Notes: a model not told the origin generated them from the sequence alone. DNA of 64,000 nt from CAYOSF01 sp964406605 (GCA_964406605.1 CAYOSF010000008.1:176566-240565), one strand, 5' to 3'. Positions 45,643 to 54,764 are shown, counted from the stretch's first letter. Numbers and translations are program-made.

Positions 45643-46521
45643 ATGAAGGAATTTCGCGACAAGGTTGCCGTCGTCACCGGGGCCGCGAGCGGCATCGGGC
45701 GAGGACTGGCGGAGCGCTTCGCGGCAGAGGGCATGAAGGTTGTCCTGGCCGACATCGAGACCGGTGCTCTGGCCGAGACCGAGGCCGAGCTGAGAGGGAC
45801 GGGGGCAACGGTGCTGGCCGTGAAGACCGATGTCTCGAAGGCCGCGGACGTGGAAGCGCTGGCGAAGAAGACCATCGATGCCTTCGGAGCGGTGCACGTC
45901 GTGTGCAACAACGCCGGCGTCGCCGTGGGCGGCCTCTCCTGGGAGCGGAGCGTGGCCGACTGGGAATGGGTGCTGGGGGTCAACCTCTGGGGCGTGATCC
46001 ACGGCATCCGGGTCTTCGTGCCCATCATGCTCGAACAGGGCACCGAGGGACACGTGGTGAACACGGCGTCCACGGCGGGACTGAGCACGGGACCGGGGCT
46101 ACCGATCTACCATGCCACCAAGCACGCAGTCGTGGCCCTGTCGGAGGTCCTCCACCATGAGTTCGCGGCCACCGGTGCCAAGCTGAGGGTCTCCGTGGTA
46201 TGCCCGCTATACGTGGACACGCGAATCGTCGACTGCCATCGCAACCGTCCTCCCGAGCTCCAGAACGACGTCACCCCGGTGCTGAGCCGTCCGGAGGTGC
46301 AGCCCGCGGTGGAGGCGTTTCGCCAGCTTCTCGCCTCGGGACACACGCCGGCCCAGATCGCCGATGACGTCTTCAACGCCATCAGGGACGAGAAGTTCTA
46401 TGTCATCAGCGATCCCCGTACCCTGGACGGGGCGCGGACTCGAATGGAGGATATCCTCGCGCAGCGCAACCCAACCCTTCGGCCGTCGGGGCTTGGGGAA
46501 GAGAGCGGAAGGAGCGAATGA
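45643..46521 (+). CDS. Short-chain dehydrogenase/reductase
   Basis: 292 residues. TGAASGIG, NNAG, catalytic Ser in NTASTAG and YHATK are all in place. The C-terminal extension after CPLYVDTRIVD is longer than in the classical 250-residue SDRs. Asp in LADIET suggests NAD. Start ATG 45643 with GGAAGGAGCGCCGGC upstream. It precedes the cyclase array by about 40 bp. Confidence 0.93.
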   Translation: MKEFRDKVAVVTGAASGIGRGLAERFAAEGMKVVLADIETGALAETEAELRGTGATVLAVKTDVSKAADVEALAKKTIDAFGAVHVVCNNAGVAVGGLSWERSVADWEWVLGVNLWGVIHGIRVFVPIMLEQGTEGHVVNTASTAGLSTGPGLPIYHATKHAVVALSEVLHHEFAATGAKLRVSVVCPLYVDTRIVDCHRNRPPELQNDVTPVLSRPEVQPAVEAFRQLLASGHTPAQIADDVFNAIRDEKFYVISDPRTLDGARTRMEDILAQRNPTLRPSGLGEESGRSE

Positions 46522-46561
46522 ACCACCCGGCCTAGCACACCGGTCGTAGGTGATTCCTGCC

Positions 46562-47923
46562 ATGGAGCAGCAGATCCGTTTCTGTAGGACTTCCGACGGC
46601 GTGCGCATCGGCTATGCGACGCTGGGTGAAGGGCAGCCGCTTATCTTCGTATCTCCGTGGGGCGGGAGCATGGAGCGTGACTGGAACCATCCGGTGAGCC
46701 GCGCCGGCATGGAAAGCCTGGGCGAAATCCGTCGGGTTGTAGCTTTCGACCGCCGTGGAGTGGGGGCTTCCCAGCGAGACGTGAGCGATTTCTCCTTGGA
46801 GGCACAGGTAGCCGATCTTGCCGCCGTGGCTGACAGCCTTCAGCTTGAGAGGTTCGATCTGTGGGGATGTCTCGATGGCGCGGCGCTCAGCGTCGCGTAC
46901 GCGGTGCAGGCCCCCCAACGCGTCGAGAGGCTGGTGCTCTGGTCTGCGTATGACCGCGGCGTGGAGTTCGCCCGGCCGGGGGCGGGCCGCGGGCTGATGG
47001 AGCTGATACGCGGGAACTGGAGCCTTGCCCGGCGGGCCATCACAGATTCCACCTTCCCCAGTGGGTCCAACGAGTTGCGCCGCTGGTTCGCCGACTCGCT
47101 CCGACAGATCGCGGCCCCGGAGGCGGCTGCGAAGCACATCGAATTCTACGCGACAGTGGACGTGAGACCTCTACTGCCTCAGGTGGCGGCGCCCACGTTG
47201 GTCCTCCACCGCCGGGGCAACCGCAACGCGCCGATCAGCGCGGGAAGAAGTGTTGCAGCCCTGATTCCCGGCGCCCGCTTTGTCGCCCTCGAGGGCGACG
47301 GCGACCATCCGTATATGGACGACGTTTCCTACCTGGACACTGTGCGACGGTTCCTGGATGAAGAGCGGGCCGCGCCGTCCGCGGTCGAGGCCCCAACATC
47401 ATCCGCCCTAGCAACCATCCTCTTCACCGATATGGAGTCCTCCACCGCTCTCACCCAACGGCTCGGGGATGCTGGGGCTCAGGAGTTGGTGCGGGAGCAC
47501 AATGCCATCGTCCGCGACGCTCTCAAGGCGTGCGGCGGATCGGAGATCAAGCACACGGGGGACGGCATCATGGCCTCGTTCCCGTCAGCGTCCGGAGCGC
47601 TCGATTGTGCGGTGGCGATCCAGCGGGCGGTGGAGGCGCAGGGGGAAGGGGCGCACGGCCGTGCGCCCCTACGGGTCCGCATCGGACTGAACGCGGGTGA
47701 GCCGGTGGTGGAGGAGGACGACCTATTCGGCGCGTCGGTGCAGCTAGCGAGGCGGGTGTGCGACCATGCTGAGCCGGGGCAGATCGTGGTTGCGGACGTG
47801 GTGCGGCAGCTCGCGACGGGGAAGGGCTTCTTGTTCTCGGACCTGGGGGACGTGGTGCCGAAGGGCTTCGAGGAGCCGGTACGGCTGTACGAGGTGCGCT
47901 GGCGGGAGGACGGCTTGGCTTAG
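46562..47923 (+). CDS. Alpha/beta-hydrolase-like domain fused to class III cyclase (copy B)
   Basis: About 453 residues. N-terminal alpha/beta-hydrolase-like domain (residues 1-270) whose elbow reads GCLDG, so Leu replaces the nucleophile Ser. An Asn sits where a catalytic Asp is expected (HRRGNRNAP), and a His remains in GDGDHPYMDD. Cyclase domain: ATILFTDMESSTAL and HTGDGIMASF keep both metal aspartates, with Lys in SEIKHT; VQLARR has Gln where the Asn of the transition-state pair is usual. It contains a 24-bp perfect palindrome in frame (47647-47670). ATG 46562 aligns with the starts of the sister copies. First of the tandem array. Confidence 0.92.
   Translation: MEQQIRFCRTSDGVRIGYATLGEGQPLIFVSPWGGSMERDWNHPVSRAGMESLGEIRRVVAFDRRGVGASQRDVSDFSLEAQVADLAAVADSLQLERFDLWGCLDGAALSVAYAVQAPQRVERLVLWSAYDRGVEFARPGAGRGLMELIRGNWSLARRAITDSTFPSGSNELRRWFADSLRQIAAPEAAAKHIEFYATVDVRPLLPQVAAPTLVLHRRGNRNAPISAGRSVAALIPGARFVALEGDGDHPYMDDVSYLDTVRRFLDEERAAPSAVEAPTSSALATILFTDMESSTALTQRLGDAGAQELVREHNAIVRDALKACGGSEIKHTGDGIMASFPSASGALDCAVAIQRAVEAQGEGAHGRAPLRVRIGLNAGEPVVEEDDLFGASVQLARRVCDHAEPGQIVVADVVRQLATGKGFLFSDLGDVVPKGFEEPVRLYEVRWREDGLA
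47647..47670. repeat. 24-bp perfect palindrome inside cyclase copy B
   Basis: AGGGGCGCACGG followed directly by its reverse complement. In frame it encodes about EGAHGRAPL, in the loop between the IQRAV helix and the RVRIG strand. An identical palindrome occurs in copy D at 50413-50436. Confidence 0.9.
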
Positions 47924-47938
47924 GAGACAGGACGTCTG

Positions 47939-49312
47939 ATGGAGCCGCGCATCCAGTACGCGAAGACCGAGGACGGGGTGAGCATTGCCTTTTGGGTGAT
48001 GGGGGAAGGCTTGCCCCTTGTGCAGATGCCGGGCAGCGTCTTCAGCCACATCCAGCTGGAGTGGCAGATTCCACAGATCCGCCGCTGGCATGAACTCATG
48101 GCTGAGAAGAGGATGGCCATCCGCTACGACGGCAGAGGAACAGGCCTGTCAGACCGCGACGTGGCCGACTTCTCAATCGATGCGCACCTACTGGATCTTG
48201 AAGCCGTGCTAGACCGCCTCGGCTTGGAACGGGCAGCTCTGTTCGGAACTGTTAGATGGGGGCCGGTAGCCATCGCCTATGCAGCCCACCACCCAAAGCG
48301 GGTGTCACACCTCGTGCTCTGGCAGGCCTCGGCGCGAGGGTCGGACTACTTTGATACACCACAGATGCAGACACTGTTCTCACTCATGGACCGTGACTGG
48401 GACCTGTTCCTGGAGACGGCCGCGCACCAGGCGTTTGGGTGGTCGGAGGGGGAGTTCTCACATCAGTACGCCCAGTTCATGCGGGAATGCGTGACACGCG
48501 AGGTGGCTCTCGCAGTCACCGCCGCGGCGAGAGAGGTCGACACGACGCCACTACTGGGGAAGATCGAATGTCCCACCCTCGTAGCCCACATCCGTGAGGC
48601 CCCCTTCCCACCTGTGGATGCTGCAAGGCGCCTCGCCGCTGGCATCCCCAACGCCCGCCTCGCCCCCTTTGAAGGGGAATCTGTTGCGCTGCTGGGGAAC
48701 CAGGAGGAGAGGTGGGCAGTCATCGACGACTTCCTTGGCGAAGCAGAGGAGGCCGCGCCTGCTACTGCCGCCTCATCCGGCCTCGTCACCATCCTCTTCA
48801 CCGACATGGAGTCCTCCACCGCCCTCACCCAGCGCCTCGGTGACGCCAGGGCGCAGGAGTTGGTGCGGGAGCACAATGCCATCGTCCGGGAGGCTCTCAA
48901 GGCCTGCGGCGGATCGGAGATCAAGCACACGGGGGACGGCATCATGGCCTCGTTCCCGTCCGCGTCCGGAGCGCTCGATTGTGCGGTGGCGATCCAGCGG
49001 GCGGTGGCCGCCCTTCGACAAGCTCAGGGTGGCCATGCTGAGCCCGTCGAAGCATCCCTACGGGTCCGCATCGGGCTGAACGCGGGTGAGCCGGTGGTGG
49101 AGGAGGACGACCTGTTCGGTGCGTCGGTGCAGCTAGCGAGGCGGGTGTGCGACCATGCGGAGCCGGGGCAGATCGTGGTCGCGGACGTGGTGCGGCAGCT
49201 CGCGACGGGGAAGGGTTTCTTGTTCTCGGACCTGGGGGATGTGGTGCCCAAGGGCTTCGAGGAGCCGGTGCGGTTGTACGAGGTGCGCTGGCGGGAGGAC
49301 GGTTCGCCTTAG
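47939..49312 (+). CDS. Alpha/beta-hydrolase-like domain fused to class III cyclase (copy C)
   Basis: 457 residues. Begins MEPRIQYAKTEDGVSIAFW. The elbow reads GTVRW (Val for the Ser) and neither catalytic Asp nor His is evident (GESVALLGNQEE). The C-terminal cyclase domain is almost identical to copies B and D, with FTDMESST and HTGDGIMASF. The N-terminal domain is far more diverged than the cyclase domain, which argues for different inputs and one output. At the site where B and D carry a palindrome, this copy has a different inverted repeat (49013-49052). Start is 15 bp after copy B. Confidence 0.92.
   Translation: MEPRIQYAKTEDGVSIAFWVMGEGLPLVQMPGSVFSHIQLEWQIPQIRRWHELMAEKRMAIRYDGRGTGLSDRDVADFSIDAHLLDLEAVLDRLGLERAALFGTVRWGPVAIAYAAHHPKRVSHLVLWQASARGSDYFDTPQMQTLFSLMDRDWDLFLETAAHQAFGWSEGEFSHQYAQFMRECVTREVALAVTAAAREVDTTPLLGKIECPTLVAHIREAPFPPVDAARRLAAGIPNARLAPFEGESVALLGNQEERWAVIDDFLGEAEEAAPATAASSGLVTILFTDMESSTALTQRLGDARAQELVREHNAIVREALKACGGSEIKHTGDGIMASFPSASGALDCAVAIQRAVAALRQAQGGHAEPVEASLRVRIGLNAGEPVVEEDDLFGASVQLARRVCDHAEPGQIVVADVVRQLATGKGFLFSDLGDVVPKGFEEPVRLYEVRWREDGSP
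49013..49052. repeat. Inverted repeat of a different type inside cyclase copy C
   Basis: Arms CTTCGACAAGCTCAG (49013-49027) and CTGAGCCCGTCGAAG (49038-49052), 13 of 15 pairs, loop of 10. It encodes LRQAQGGHAEPVEAS in frame and lies at the same protein position as the 24-bp palindromes in copies B and D. The CTTCGACAAGCTCAG motif is a widespread bacterial repetitive palindrome. Confidence 0.85.
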
Positions 49313-49327
49313 GGGAGTGGGCACCTG

Positions 49328-50689
49328 ATGGAGCCGCGCATTCAATACGCCAAGACCCAGGACGAGGTGAACATCGCCTACTGGACGCTAGGGGAGGGGA
49401 TGCCTCTCGTAGTCATGCCAGCTTTTCCGTACAGCCACATCGAGCTGGAGTGGCAGATCCCCGCTTGCCGCCGGTGGTATGAACGTCTGGCCGACAAGCG
49501 CAAGCTCGTGCGATATGACAGTAGGGGAACCGGCCTATCGGAACGTGATGTGGCCGAGTTCTCCTTGGATTCGTTGGCGCTGGACCTTGAGGCGGTCGTG
49601 GACCGTCTTGGGTTAGAGACGTTCGCATTGCTCGCGCAGGGTAATTCGGCGCCGACAGCCATCGCCTACACCGCTCACCACCCGGAGCGGGTGTCGCACC
49701 TTGTCTTCTGGCTCTCATGGGCGCGCGGAGGCGACGTTTGGCGATCGCCGCAGTTCCAGGCGTTTCGTGCACTGAGAGACAAGGACTGGCAGCTGTACAC
49801 GGAGACGGTCGCGCACACTCTTGTTGGATGGTCGGAAGCCGAGGAAGCGACCGCGATGGCTGCCCTGATGCGAGAAAGCATCACACCGCAGGTTGCCTGG
49901 GCGGCGCAGGTCGCGGTGGAGGCGTTCGACGCTACGGATCTTCTGCCGCAGGTGAAGAGGCCAGCCTTGGTGCTTCACCGTCGACAACTAACGGTCTTCG
50001 ATGTGGCCGTCGCGAGACGCCTTGCCTCGCAGATTCCGGACGCTCGGCTGGTTCTCCTGGAGGGTGCATCCGGAGTGCCGTGGGTGGGTGACATGGAGGC
50101 GGTAGCCGGCGCCATTGATGACTTTCTGGGCGAGGGGCAAGTGGCCGAATGCCCGGCGCCCAGAACTCCCGGCCTCGCAACCATCCTCTTCACCGACATG
50201 GAGTCCTCGACCGCCCTCACCCAACGGTTAGGGGATGCTAGGGCTCAGGAGTTGGTGCGGGAGCACAATACCATCGTCCGCGATGCCCTCAAGGCCTGCG
50301 GCGGCTCCGAGATCAAGCACACGGGGGACGGCATCATGGCCTCCTTCCCCTCCGCGTCCGGAGCGCTCGAGTGCGCCGTTGTCATCCAACGGGCGGTGGA
50401 GGCGCAGGGGGTAGGGGCGCACGGCCGTGCGCCCCTCCGCGTCCGCATCGGTCTGAACGCGGGTGAGCCGGTGGTGGAGGAGGACGACCTATTCGGTGCG
50501 TCGGTGCAGCTAGCGAGGCGGGTGTGCGACCATGCGGAGCCGGGGCAGATCGTGGTCGCGGACGTGGTGCGGCAGCTTGCGACGGGGAAGGGATTCTTGT
50601 TCTCGGACCTGGGTGATGTGGTGCCGAAGGGCTTTGAGGAGCCGGTGAGGCTATACGAGGTGCGCTGGCGGGCCGAAGGGTCGCCTTAG
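49328..50689 (+). CDS. Alpha/beta-hydrolase-like domain fused to class III cyclase (copy D)
   Basis: 453 residues. Begins MEPRIQYAKTQDEVNIAYW. Elbow AQGNS (Gly at the Ser position; the preceding Gly is Ala); catalytic Asp and His are not evident. The cyclase domain carries both metal aspartates and the 24-bp palindrome at 50413-50436. The linker is short (GEGQVAECPAPRTPG). It starts 15 bp after copy C, so the array is probably one transcript. Confidence 0.92.
   Translation: MEPRIQYAKTQDEVNIAYWTLGEGMPLVVMPAFPYSHIELEWQIPACRRWYERLADKRKLVRYDSRGTGLSERDVAEFSLDSLALDLEAVVDRLGLETFALLAQGNSAPTAIAYTAHHPERVSHLVFWLSWARGGDVWRSPQFQAFRALRDKDWQLYTETVAHTLVGWSEAEEATAMAALMRESITPQVAWAAQVAVEAFDATDLLPQVKRPALVLHRRQLTVFDVAVARRLASQIPDARLVLLEGASGVPWVGDMEAVAGAIDDFLGEGQVAECPAPRTPGLATILFTDMESSTALTQRLGDARAQELVREHNTIVRDALKACGGSEIKHTGDGIMASFPSASGALECAVVIQRAVEAQGVGAHGRAPLRVRIGLNAGEPVVEEDDLFGASVQLARRVCDHAEPGQIVVADVVRQLATGKGFLFSDLGDVVPKGFEEPVRLYEVRWRAEGSP
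50413..50436. repeat. 24-bp perfect palindrome inside cyclase copy D
   Basis: Same sequence and same protein position as 47647-47670. Confidence 0.9.
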
Positions 50690-50704
50690 GTGACAGGAAG
50701 GGTG

Positions 50705-50773
50705 ATGGAGCCGCGCATCCAGTATGCAAAGAGCCGGGATGGGGTGAGCATCGCCTACTGGACTAGGCGCTGA
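50705..50773 (+). pseudogene. 5' remnant of a fifth cyclase copy
   Basis: Encodes MEPRIQYAKSRDGVSIAYWT then RR and TGA, i.e. the first 20 codons of the family followed by an unrelated stop. Spacing from copy D is 15 bp, as between the intact copies. The break is at a small inverted repeat (AGGCG CTGA CGCCT). Confidence 0.85.
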
Positions 50774-50788
50774 CGCCTGGTAGGGGAA

Positions 50789-51334
50789 GTGATCGTGGCT
50801 AGAGAGAAGACGCACCAGAGTGACATTGGATTCAGGCTGATGGCGCTCGTGTTCAGGCTCAGAGACCTCGTTTCCGACCCGCGGCGGAGCCTGGAGAAGG
50901 CCCGACTTGGAGAAGGGATGTCCGTCGTCGACTACGGCTGTGGACCGGGCAGCTTCTCGATACCCGCCGCAGAGCTGGTGGGACGGACGGGCAGCGTCGT
51001 GGCTGTCGACATCCACCCGCTCGCCGTCAAGACGGTCGCGGACAGGGCCTCTCGAAAGGGATTCGACAACGTGCGGACGGTCCTGGTTCAGGGATACGAC
51101 ACGGGCGTTGAGGCCTCCAGCGTGGACCGGGCCTTGCTCATTGACACGATTCACGCCATAGAGGATCCCGACGCACTGTTTCGCGAAATCCATCGCGTGC
51201 TGAAGCCGGATGGGCTTCTGTTCATGGAGAAGGGCCACATGGCCATGTCCGAGCAGAGGCGCATTCTAGAGCAGACGGGCCTCTTCGAGGTAGTCGAGTC
51301 CCAACGTCTGATGATGCTGGCAGCTCCCCAATGA
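50789..51334 (+). CDS. Class I SAM-dependent methyltransferase
   Basis: 181 residues. Motif I is VVDYGCGPGSFSIPAAELV, then VVAVDIHPLAVKTV and the motif IV-like VDRALLIDTIHAIEDPD, with HRVLKPDGLLFMEKGH following. It looks complete. GTG start 50789 (or GTG 50795) with TAGGGGAAG upstream. It lies exactly between the two remnants of the fifth cyclase copy, so the methyltransferase gene replaced the cyclase middle. Substrate unknown. Confidence 0.85.
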   Translation: MIVAREKTHQSDIGFRLMALVFRLRDLVSDPRRSLEKARLGEGMSVVDYGCGPGSFSIPAAELVGRTGSVVAVDIHPLAVKTVADRASRKGFDNVRTVLVQGYDTGVEASSVDRALLIDTIHAIEDPDALFREIHRVLKPDGLLFMEKGHMAMSEQRRILEQTGLFEVVESQRLMMLAAPQ

Positions 51335-51352
51335 CGGTCCCTGTCGTGCCAG

Positions 51353-51456
51353 CAAGGGATCTTCCTCTGTTCGGACGCGGCGGACGCGGTACCCAAGGGC
51401 TTCGAGGAGCCAGTACGGCTGTACGAGGTGCGCTGGCGGGCCGAAGGGTCGCCTTA
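51353..51456 (+). pseudogene. 3' remnant of the fifth cyclase copy
   Basis: The end encodes VPKGFEEPVRLYEVRWRAEG then SP and TAG, identical in sense to the C-termini of copies B-D, and is followed by the same GTGACAGGAAGG spacer found after copy D. The leading 20-30 bases are diverged (TTCGGACGCGGCGGACGCG versus TCGGACCTGGG). Confidence 0.85.
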
Positions 51457-51534
51457 GGTGACAGGAAGGCCAGTAGACCAGGCGATCCCGGCCGGCGATA
51501 CGTTCGGTGGCTATCCCATCTGTGAGGGAACGAG

Positions 51535-52998
51535 ATGAAACCTGCGTACTTTGAAGTCCTCAGCCCGGAGGAGGTGGAACAGATCCACGCCGCCTCGATG
51601 AATGTCCTCGAGAACGTCGGCTTCCGTGTCGACCTCAAGAGGGCGAGGGACGACTTCGCGGAGGCCGGCGCAGATGTCGACGAGGCGAACCGTTCCGTGC
51701 GCATCCCCGAGAAGCTCGTCCGGTCGGCCGTCGACAAAGCGCCCGAACGGTTCACTCTCTACGGGGCGGACCCGGACTTCCAGATGGAGATCGGCACCGA
51801 CAAGGTCAATTTCGCGGCCCTGGGCACCCCGACGAACATCATCGATACCGACACAGGCGAGCTACGGCCGATCACGCTCGAGGACCTTCGCAACCACCTG
51901 CGTCTGATCAACGGCCTCGATCACATCGACAACAGCCAGATGGACATCTGGCCCACCGACATCCCCATGCACACTATCCACGTCGAGGCGATCCTGGCCT
52001 GGGCGCAGAACTCTCGAAAGACCTTCGGCCTGGGCTGCTACGGCGCGATGGCCACCGAGGACATGATGAAGATGATGGCGATCGCGGTCGGCGGGAAGGA
52101 GGAGCTCAAGAAGCGACCTCGCTTCTTCGGCATCTGCTCCGTTATGAGCCCGCTGCAGATGATCAAGCTCCAGGTCGAGGGCATGTACGCCATGGCCGAG
52201 TACGGCCAGCCGATGGCCATGGCGCCGGAGGCGATGGCCGGCGCCACCGCGCCCGCCACGCTGGCCGGATTGCTCGTACAGCAGAACGCCGAGATCCTGG
52301 CCCACATCACGCTCGCCCAGATCATCGCTCCGGGAACGCCGGTGCTCTACGGCAACGTCTCCACGGTCACGGACATGGCGACCGGCAACGTCGCTCTCGG
52401 CGCGGTCGAGGCAGGCCTGATCACCGCCGGGGCGGCGCAACTGGCCCGGTACTACCGCGTGCCCTTCCGCACCGCCGGCGGCGCCACCGACGCCAAGACG
52501 CTGGATCTCCAGTGCATGATGGAGCGGGTCGCCACCCTGCTGCCCGCCGTCCTTGCCGGCGCGCACTTCATCACCTGCGGCGGCACGCTGGAGTCGACGA
52601 TGACCGAGAGCCACCCGCTGATGGCCCTGGACGACGAGCTGTGCGGCCTCGCCCTGAGGCTCGCACGCGGGATCGACGTGTCCGACGAGACCATTGCGCT
52701 GGACCTGATCAAGGAGGTGGGCTGGCAGGACCACTACCTGGCCCAGCCTCACACCGCCCAGCACTACCGGCGGGAGCACTTCCTGCCCAAGCTGCTGCGC
52801 CGGGATCCCCGGGAGACGTGGGAGAGCAAGGGATCGAAGACGGCGCTCGATCTGGCGCGGGAGCGCGTGCGCGACATCCTGGCCAAGCACGAGCCGCGCG
52901 AGCTGGACCCGGCGGTGGAGAAGGAGCTGCTCGACTATGTGGGAATGGTCCGGAAGCGCACCGTCGCCGACTTCGAGGCCGCCGAGTGGGAGGACTAG
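51535..52998 (+). CDS. MttB-family (trimethylamine methyltransferase superfamily) protein without pyrrolysine
   Basis: 487 residues. TIM-barrel MttB family: VLENVGFRVD near the N-terminus, MAPEAMAGATAPATLAG in the middle and ITCGGTLESTMTESHPLMAL with the C-terminal EHFLPKLLRRDPRETWESKG. No amber codon is read through; these homologues use methylated amines such as glycine betaine and pass the methyl to a corrinoid protein. The corrinoid partner was not seen in the window. Start ATG 51535 has GAGGGAACGAG upstream. First of a plus-strand catabolic row. Confidence 0.93.
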   Translation: MKPAYFEVLSPEEVEQIHAASMNVLENVGFRVDLKRARDDFAEAGADVDEANRSVRIPEKLVRSAVDKAPERFTLYGADPDFQMEIGTDKVNFAALGTPTNIIDTDTGELRPITLEDLRNHLRLINGLDHIDNSQMDIWPTDIPMHTIHVEAILAWAQNSRKTFGLGCYGAMATEDMMKMMAIAVGGKEELKKRPRFFGICSVMSPLQMIKLQVEGMYAMAEYGQPMAMAPEAMAGATAPATLAGLLVQQNAEILAHITLAQIIAPGTPVLYGNVSTVTDMATGNVALGAVEAGLITAGAAQLARYYRVPFRTAGGATDAKTLDLQCMMERVATLLPAVLAGAHFITCGGTLESTMTESHPLMALDDELCGLALRLARGIDVSDETIALDLIKEVGWQDHYLAQPHTAQHYRREHFLPKLLRRDPRETWESKGSKTALDLARERVRDILAKHEPRELDPAVEKELLDYVGMVRKRTVADFEAAEWED

Positions 52999-53154
52999 CA
53001 GGGCGATGAAGAACGTCCTCTCGGCTTCGGCCACGTTGCACGCCCTTCCAGGGAAGGGCCCCGCACCCCGGCCTCCGTGCTTCTTTCGGCACCCTGCTAG
53101 CGATGCCCCGCAGCGCTGCTTTCGGCGCTTCGCCGGCCCAACGCGGAGAGTGAC

Positions 53155-54357
53155 ATGACCGAGTACAAGTTCGATACGAACGCCGTCCACGCGGGCCAGG
53201 AGCCCGATCCCGTCACCGGGTCGGTCACTCCGCCCATCCATATGACCACCACCTTCAAGCTGCCGGAGCCGGGCCCGCGCCTGATGGATGCCCTCTTCCT
53301 CCGCGGGGACCGGCCGCCGCACGTCTACACGCGCTGGAGCAATCCCTCCCTCCGGACGCTGGAGGAGAAGATGGCCGCGCTCGAAGGCGCGGAAGCGGGC
53401 GTGGCGTTCGGCTCGGGCATGGCCGTCGTTTCGAGCGTGCTGCTCACCTTCTTGGGCGCCGGCGACCACGTGGTGGCGAGCGAGGTGTGCTACGCGGGAA
53501 CGGTCGAGTTCCTAGGTGAGCACGTCGGCCGCTACGGCATCGAGGTGACCCTGGTGGACACCAGCGACGTTGAGGCCGTGCGCGGGGCCCTGCGTCCGAA
53601 CACAAAGCTGGTGTACATCGAGACGCCCGCCAACCCCATCCTCCGCCTGACCGACATCGCCGCCGTCGCAGACGTCGCTCACGGGGCGGGGGCGCGCCTG
53701 GTCGTCGATAGTACCTTTGCCACGCCGGTGTTGCAGAAGCCGCTCTCGCTCGGGGCGGACTTCGTCCTCCACAGCATGACCAAGTACCTCGGCGGCCACG
53801 GTGACTCGCTGGGCGGTATCGTCCTGGGACCCAGCGAGGGGGTCGAGGAGATCCGCCAGGGGATGCTCATCCACCTCGGCGGCGCGATGAGCCCGTTCAA
53901 CGCCTGGCTCATCAACCGCGGTCTCGCCACCCTCTCGCTGCGGATGCGGCAGCACCAGGAGAGCGCGCTGGCCGTGGCGCGGTTCCTCGAGCAGCATCCC
54001 AGGATCGAGCGCGTGATCTACCCCGGCTTGGAAAGCCACCCACAGCGGGAGCTGGTGCAGCGGCAGATGTCGGGCCCGGGCGGCATGGTCGTCGCTCAGA
54101 TGAACATGGAGACCGCAGCAGACGTGGTCAAGGGGGTGCAGGTGTTCACCTACGCCACGTCGCTAGGCGACTACCAGAGCCTGCTCTTCTACTATCCCAC
54201 GGATATGTACGTGGACACCGCGACCTACCTGCCAGACGAGCAGAAGAAGGCGATCCGGGAGTGGGCGGGCGAGGGAATCATGCGCATCAGCATCGGGCTC
54301 GAGGACCCGGAGGACCTCGTCGCCGACCTCGATCAGGCGCTTGGGTCAGGCGGCTGA
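53155..54357 (+). CDS. PLP-dependent trans-sulfuration enzyme (cystathionine gamma-synthase/lyase family)
   Basis: 400 residues. PLP-binding Lys in HSMTKYLGGHGDSLGG; the substrate/phosphate loops are YTRWSNPSL, FGSGMAVVSS and YIETPANPILRL. Family members act on cystathionine, homocysteine, methionine or O-acylhomoserine; the exact reaction is not inferable. The segment FYYPTDMYVDTATYLPDEQK before the C-terminal MRISIGLEDPEDL is atypical. Start ATG 53155. It sits 155 bp after the MttB-like gene. Confidence 0.93.
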   Translation: MTEYKFDTNAVHAGQEPDPVTGSVTPPIHMTTTFKLPEPGPRLMDALFLRGDRPPHVYTRWSNPSLRTLEEKMAALEGAEAGVAFGSGMAVVSSVLLTFLGAGDHVVASEVCYAGTVEFLGEHVGRYGIEVTLVDTSDVEAVRGALRPNTKLVYIETPANPILRLTDIAAVADVAHGAGARLVVDSTFATPVLQKPLSLGADFVLHSMTKYLGGHGDSLGGIVLGPSEGVEEIRQGMLIHLGGAMSPFNAWLINRGLATLSLRMRQHQESALAVARFLEQHPRIERVIYPGLESHPQRELVQRQMSGPGGMVVAQMNMETAADVVKGVQVFTYATSLGDYQSLLFYYPTDMYVDTATYLPDEQKKAIREWAGEGIMRISIGLEDPEDLVADLDQALGSGG

Positions 54358-54482
54358 CTGTCGCGCGGAACGAGGGCCCGGCGCTGAGCGCGGCTTCCGG
54401 CGTCGGGTAGAATAGGGCCACGGAACCGCGACAGGCGTCGCGTGTCCCTGTGTTGCAGGGTGGATACGGAGAAGGAGGGGGT

Positions 54483-54764
54483 ATGGCACACAGCCTTCTG
54501 ATGCACGATCCCAACGACGACGTCGCGGTGGCAGTCCAGGACCTGAAGGCCGGAGACGAAGCGGGGGCCGTTACGCTGGAGGGTCAGCACGTCGCCGACG
54601 TGAAACTGGTCGATGACGTCCCTCTCGGGCACAAAGTGGCGATGCTCGATCTGTCGGAGGGCCAGCCAGTGACCAAGTACGCGCGGCCCATCGGCAAGGC
54701 GGTCGGCGCAATCGCCCGCGGCGCACACGTTCACACGCACAATCTGAAGTCGCTGACGTGGTAG
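54483..54764 (+). CDS. UxaA-family N-terminal (SAF) subunit, SuyA-like
   Basis: 93 residues, a SAF domain alone: VAVAVQDLKAGDEAGAVTL, VPLGHKVAMLDLSEGQPVTK and GAHVHTHNLKSL, the small subunit of altronate/sulfolactate-type lyases. Start ATG 54483 with GAGAAGGAGGGGGT upstream. The large-subunit gene begins 2 bp after the stop, so the two form one enzyme. Confidence 0.88.
   Translation: MAHSLLMHDPNDDVAVAVQDLKAGDEAGAVTLEGQHVADVKLVDDVPLGHKVAMLDLSEGQPVTKYARPIGKAVGAIARGAHVHTHNLKSLTW

Noticed and set aside
46562..50689. CRISPR or satellite array suggested by repeated blocks
   Set aside because: The repeats are whole paralogous genes about 1.4 kb long, not short regularly spaced units.
51457..51534. 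Possible cobalamin riboswitch before the MttB-like gene
   Set aside because: The gap is under 80 bases and contains no B12-box-like sequence; only the trailing spacer of the cyclase array.
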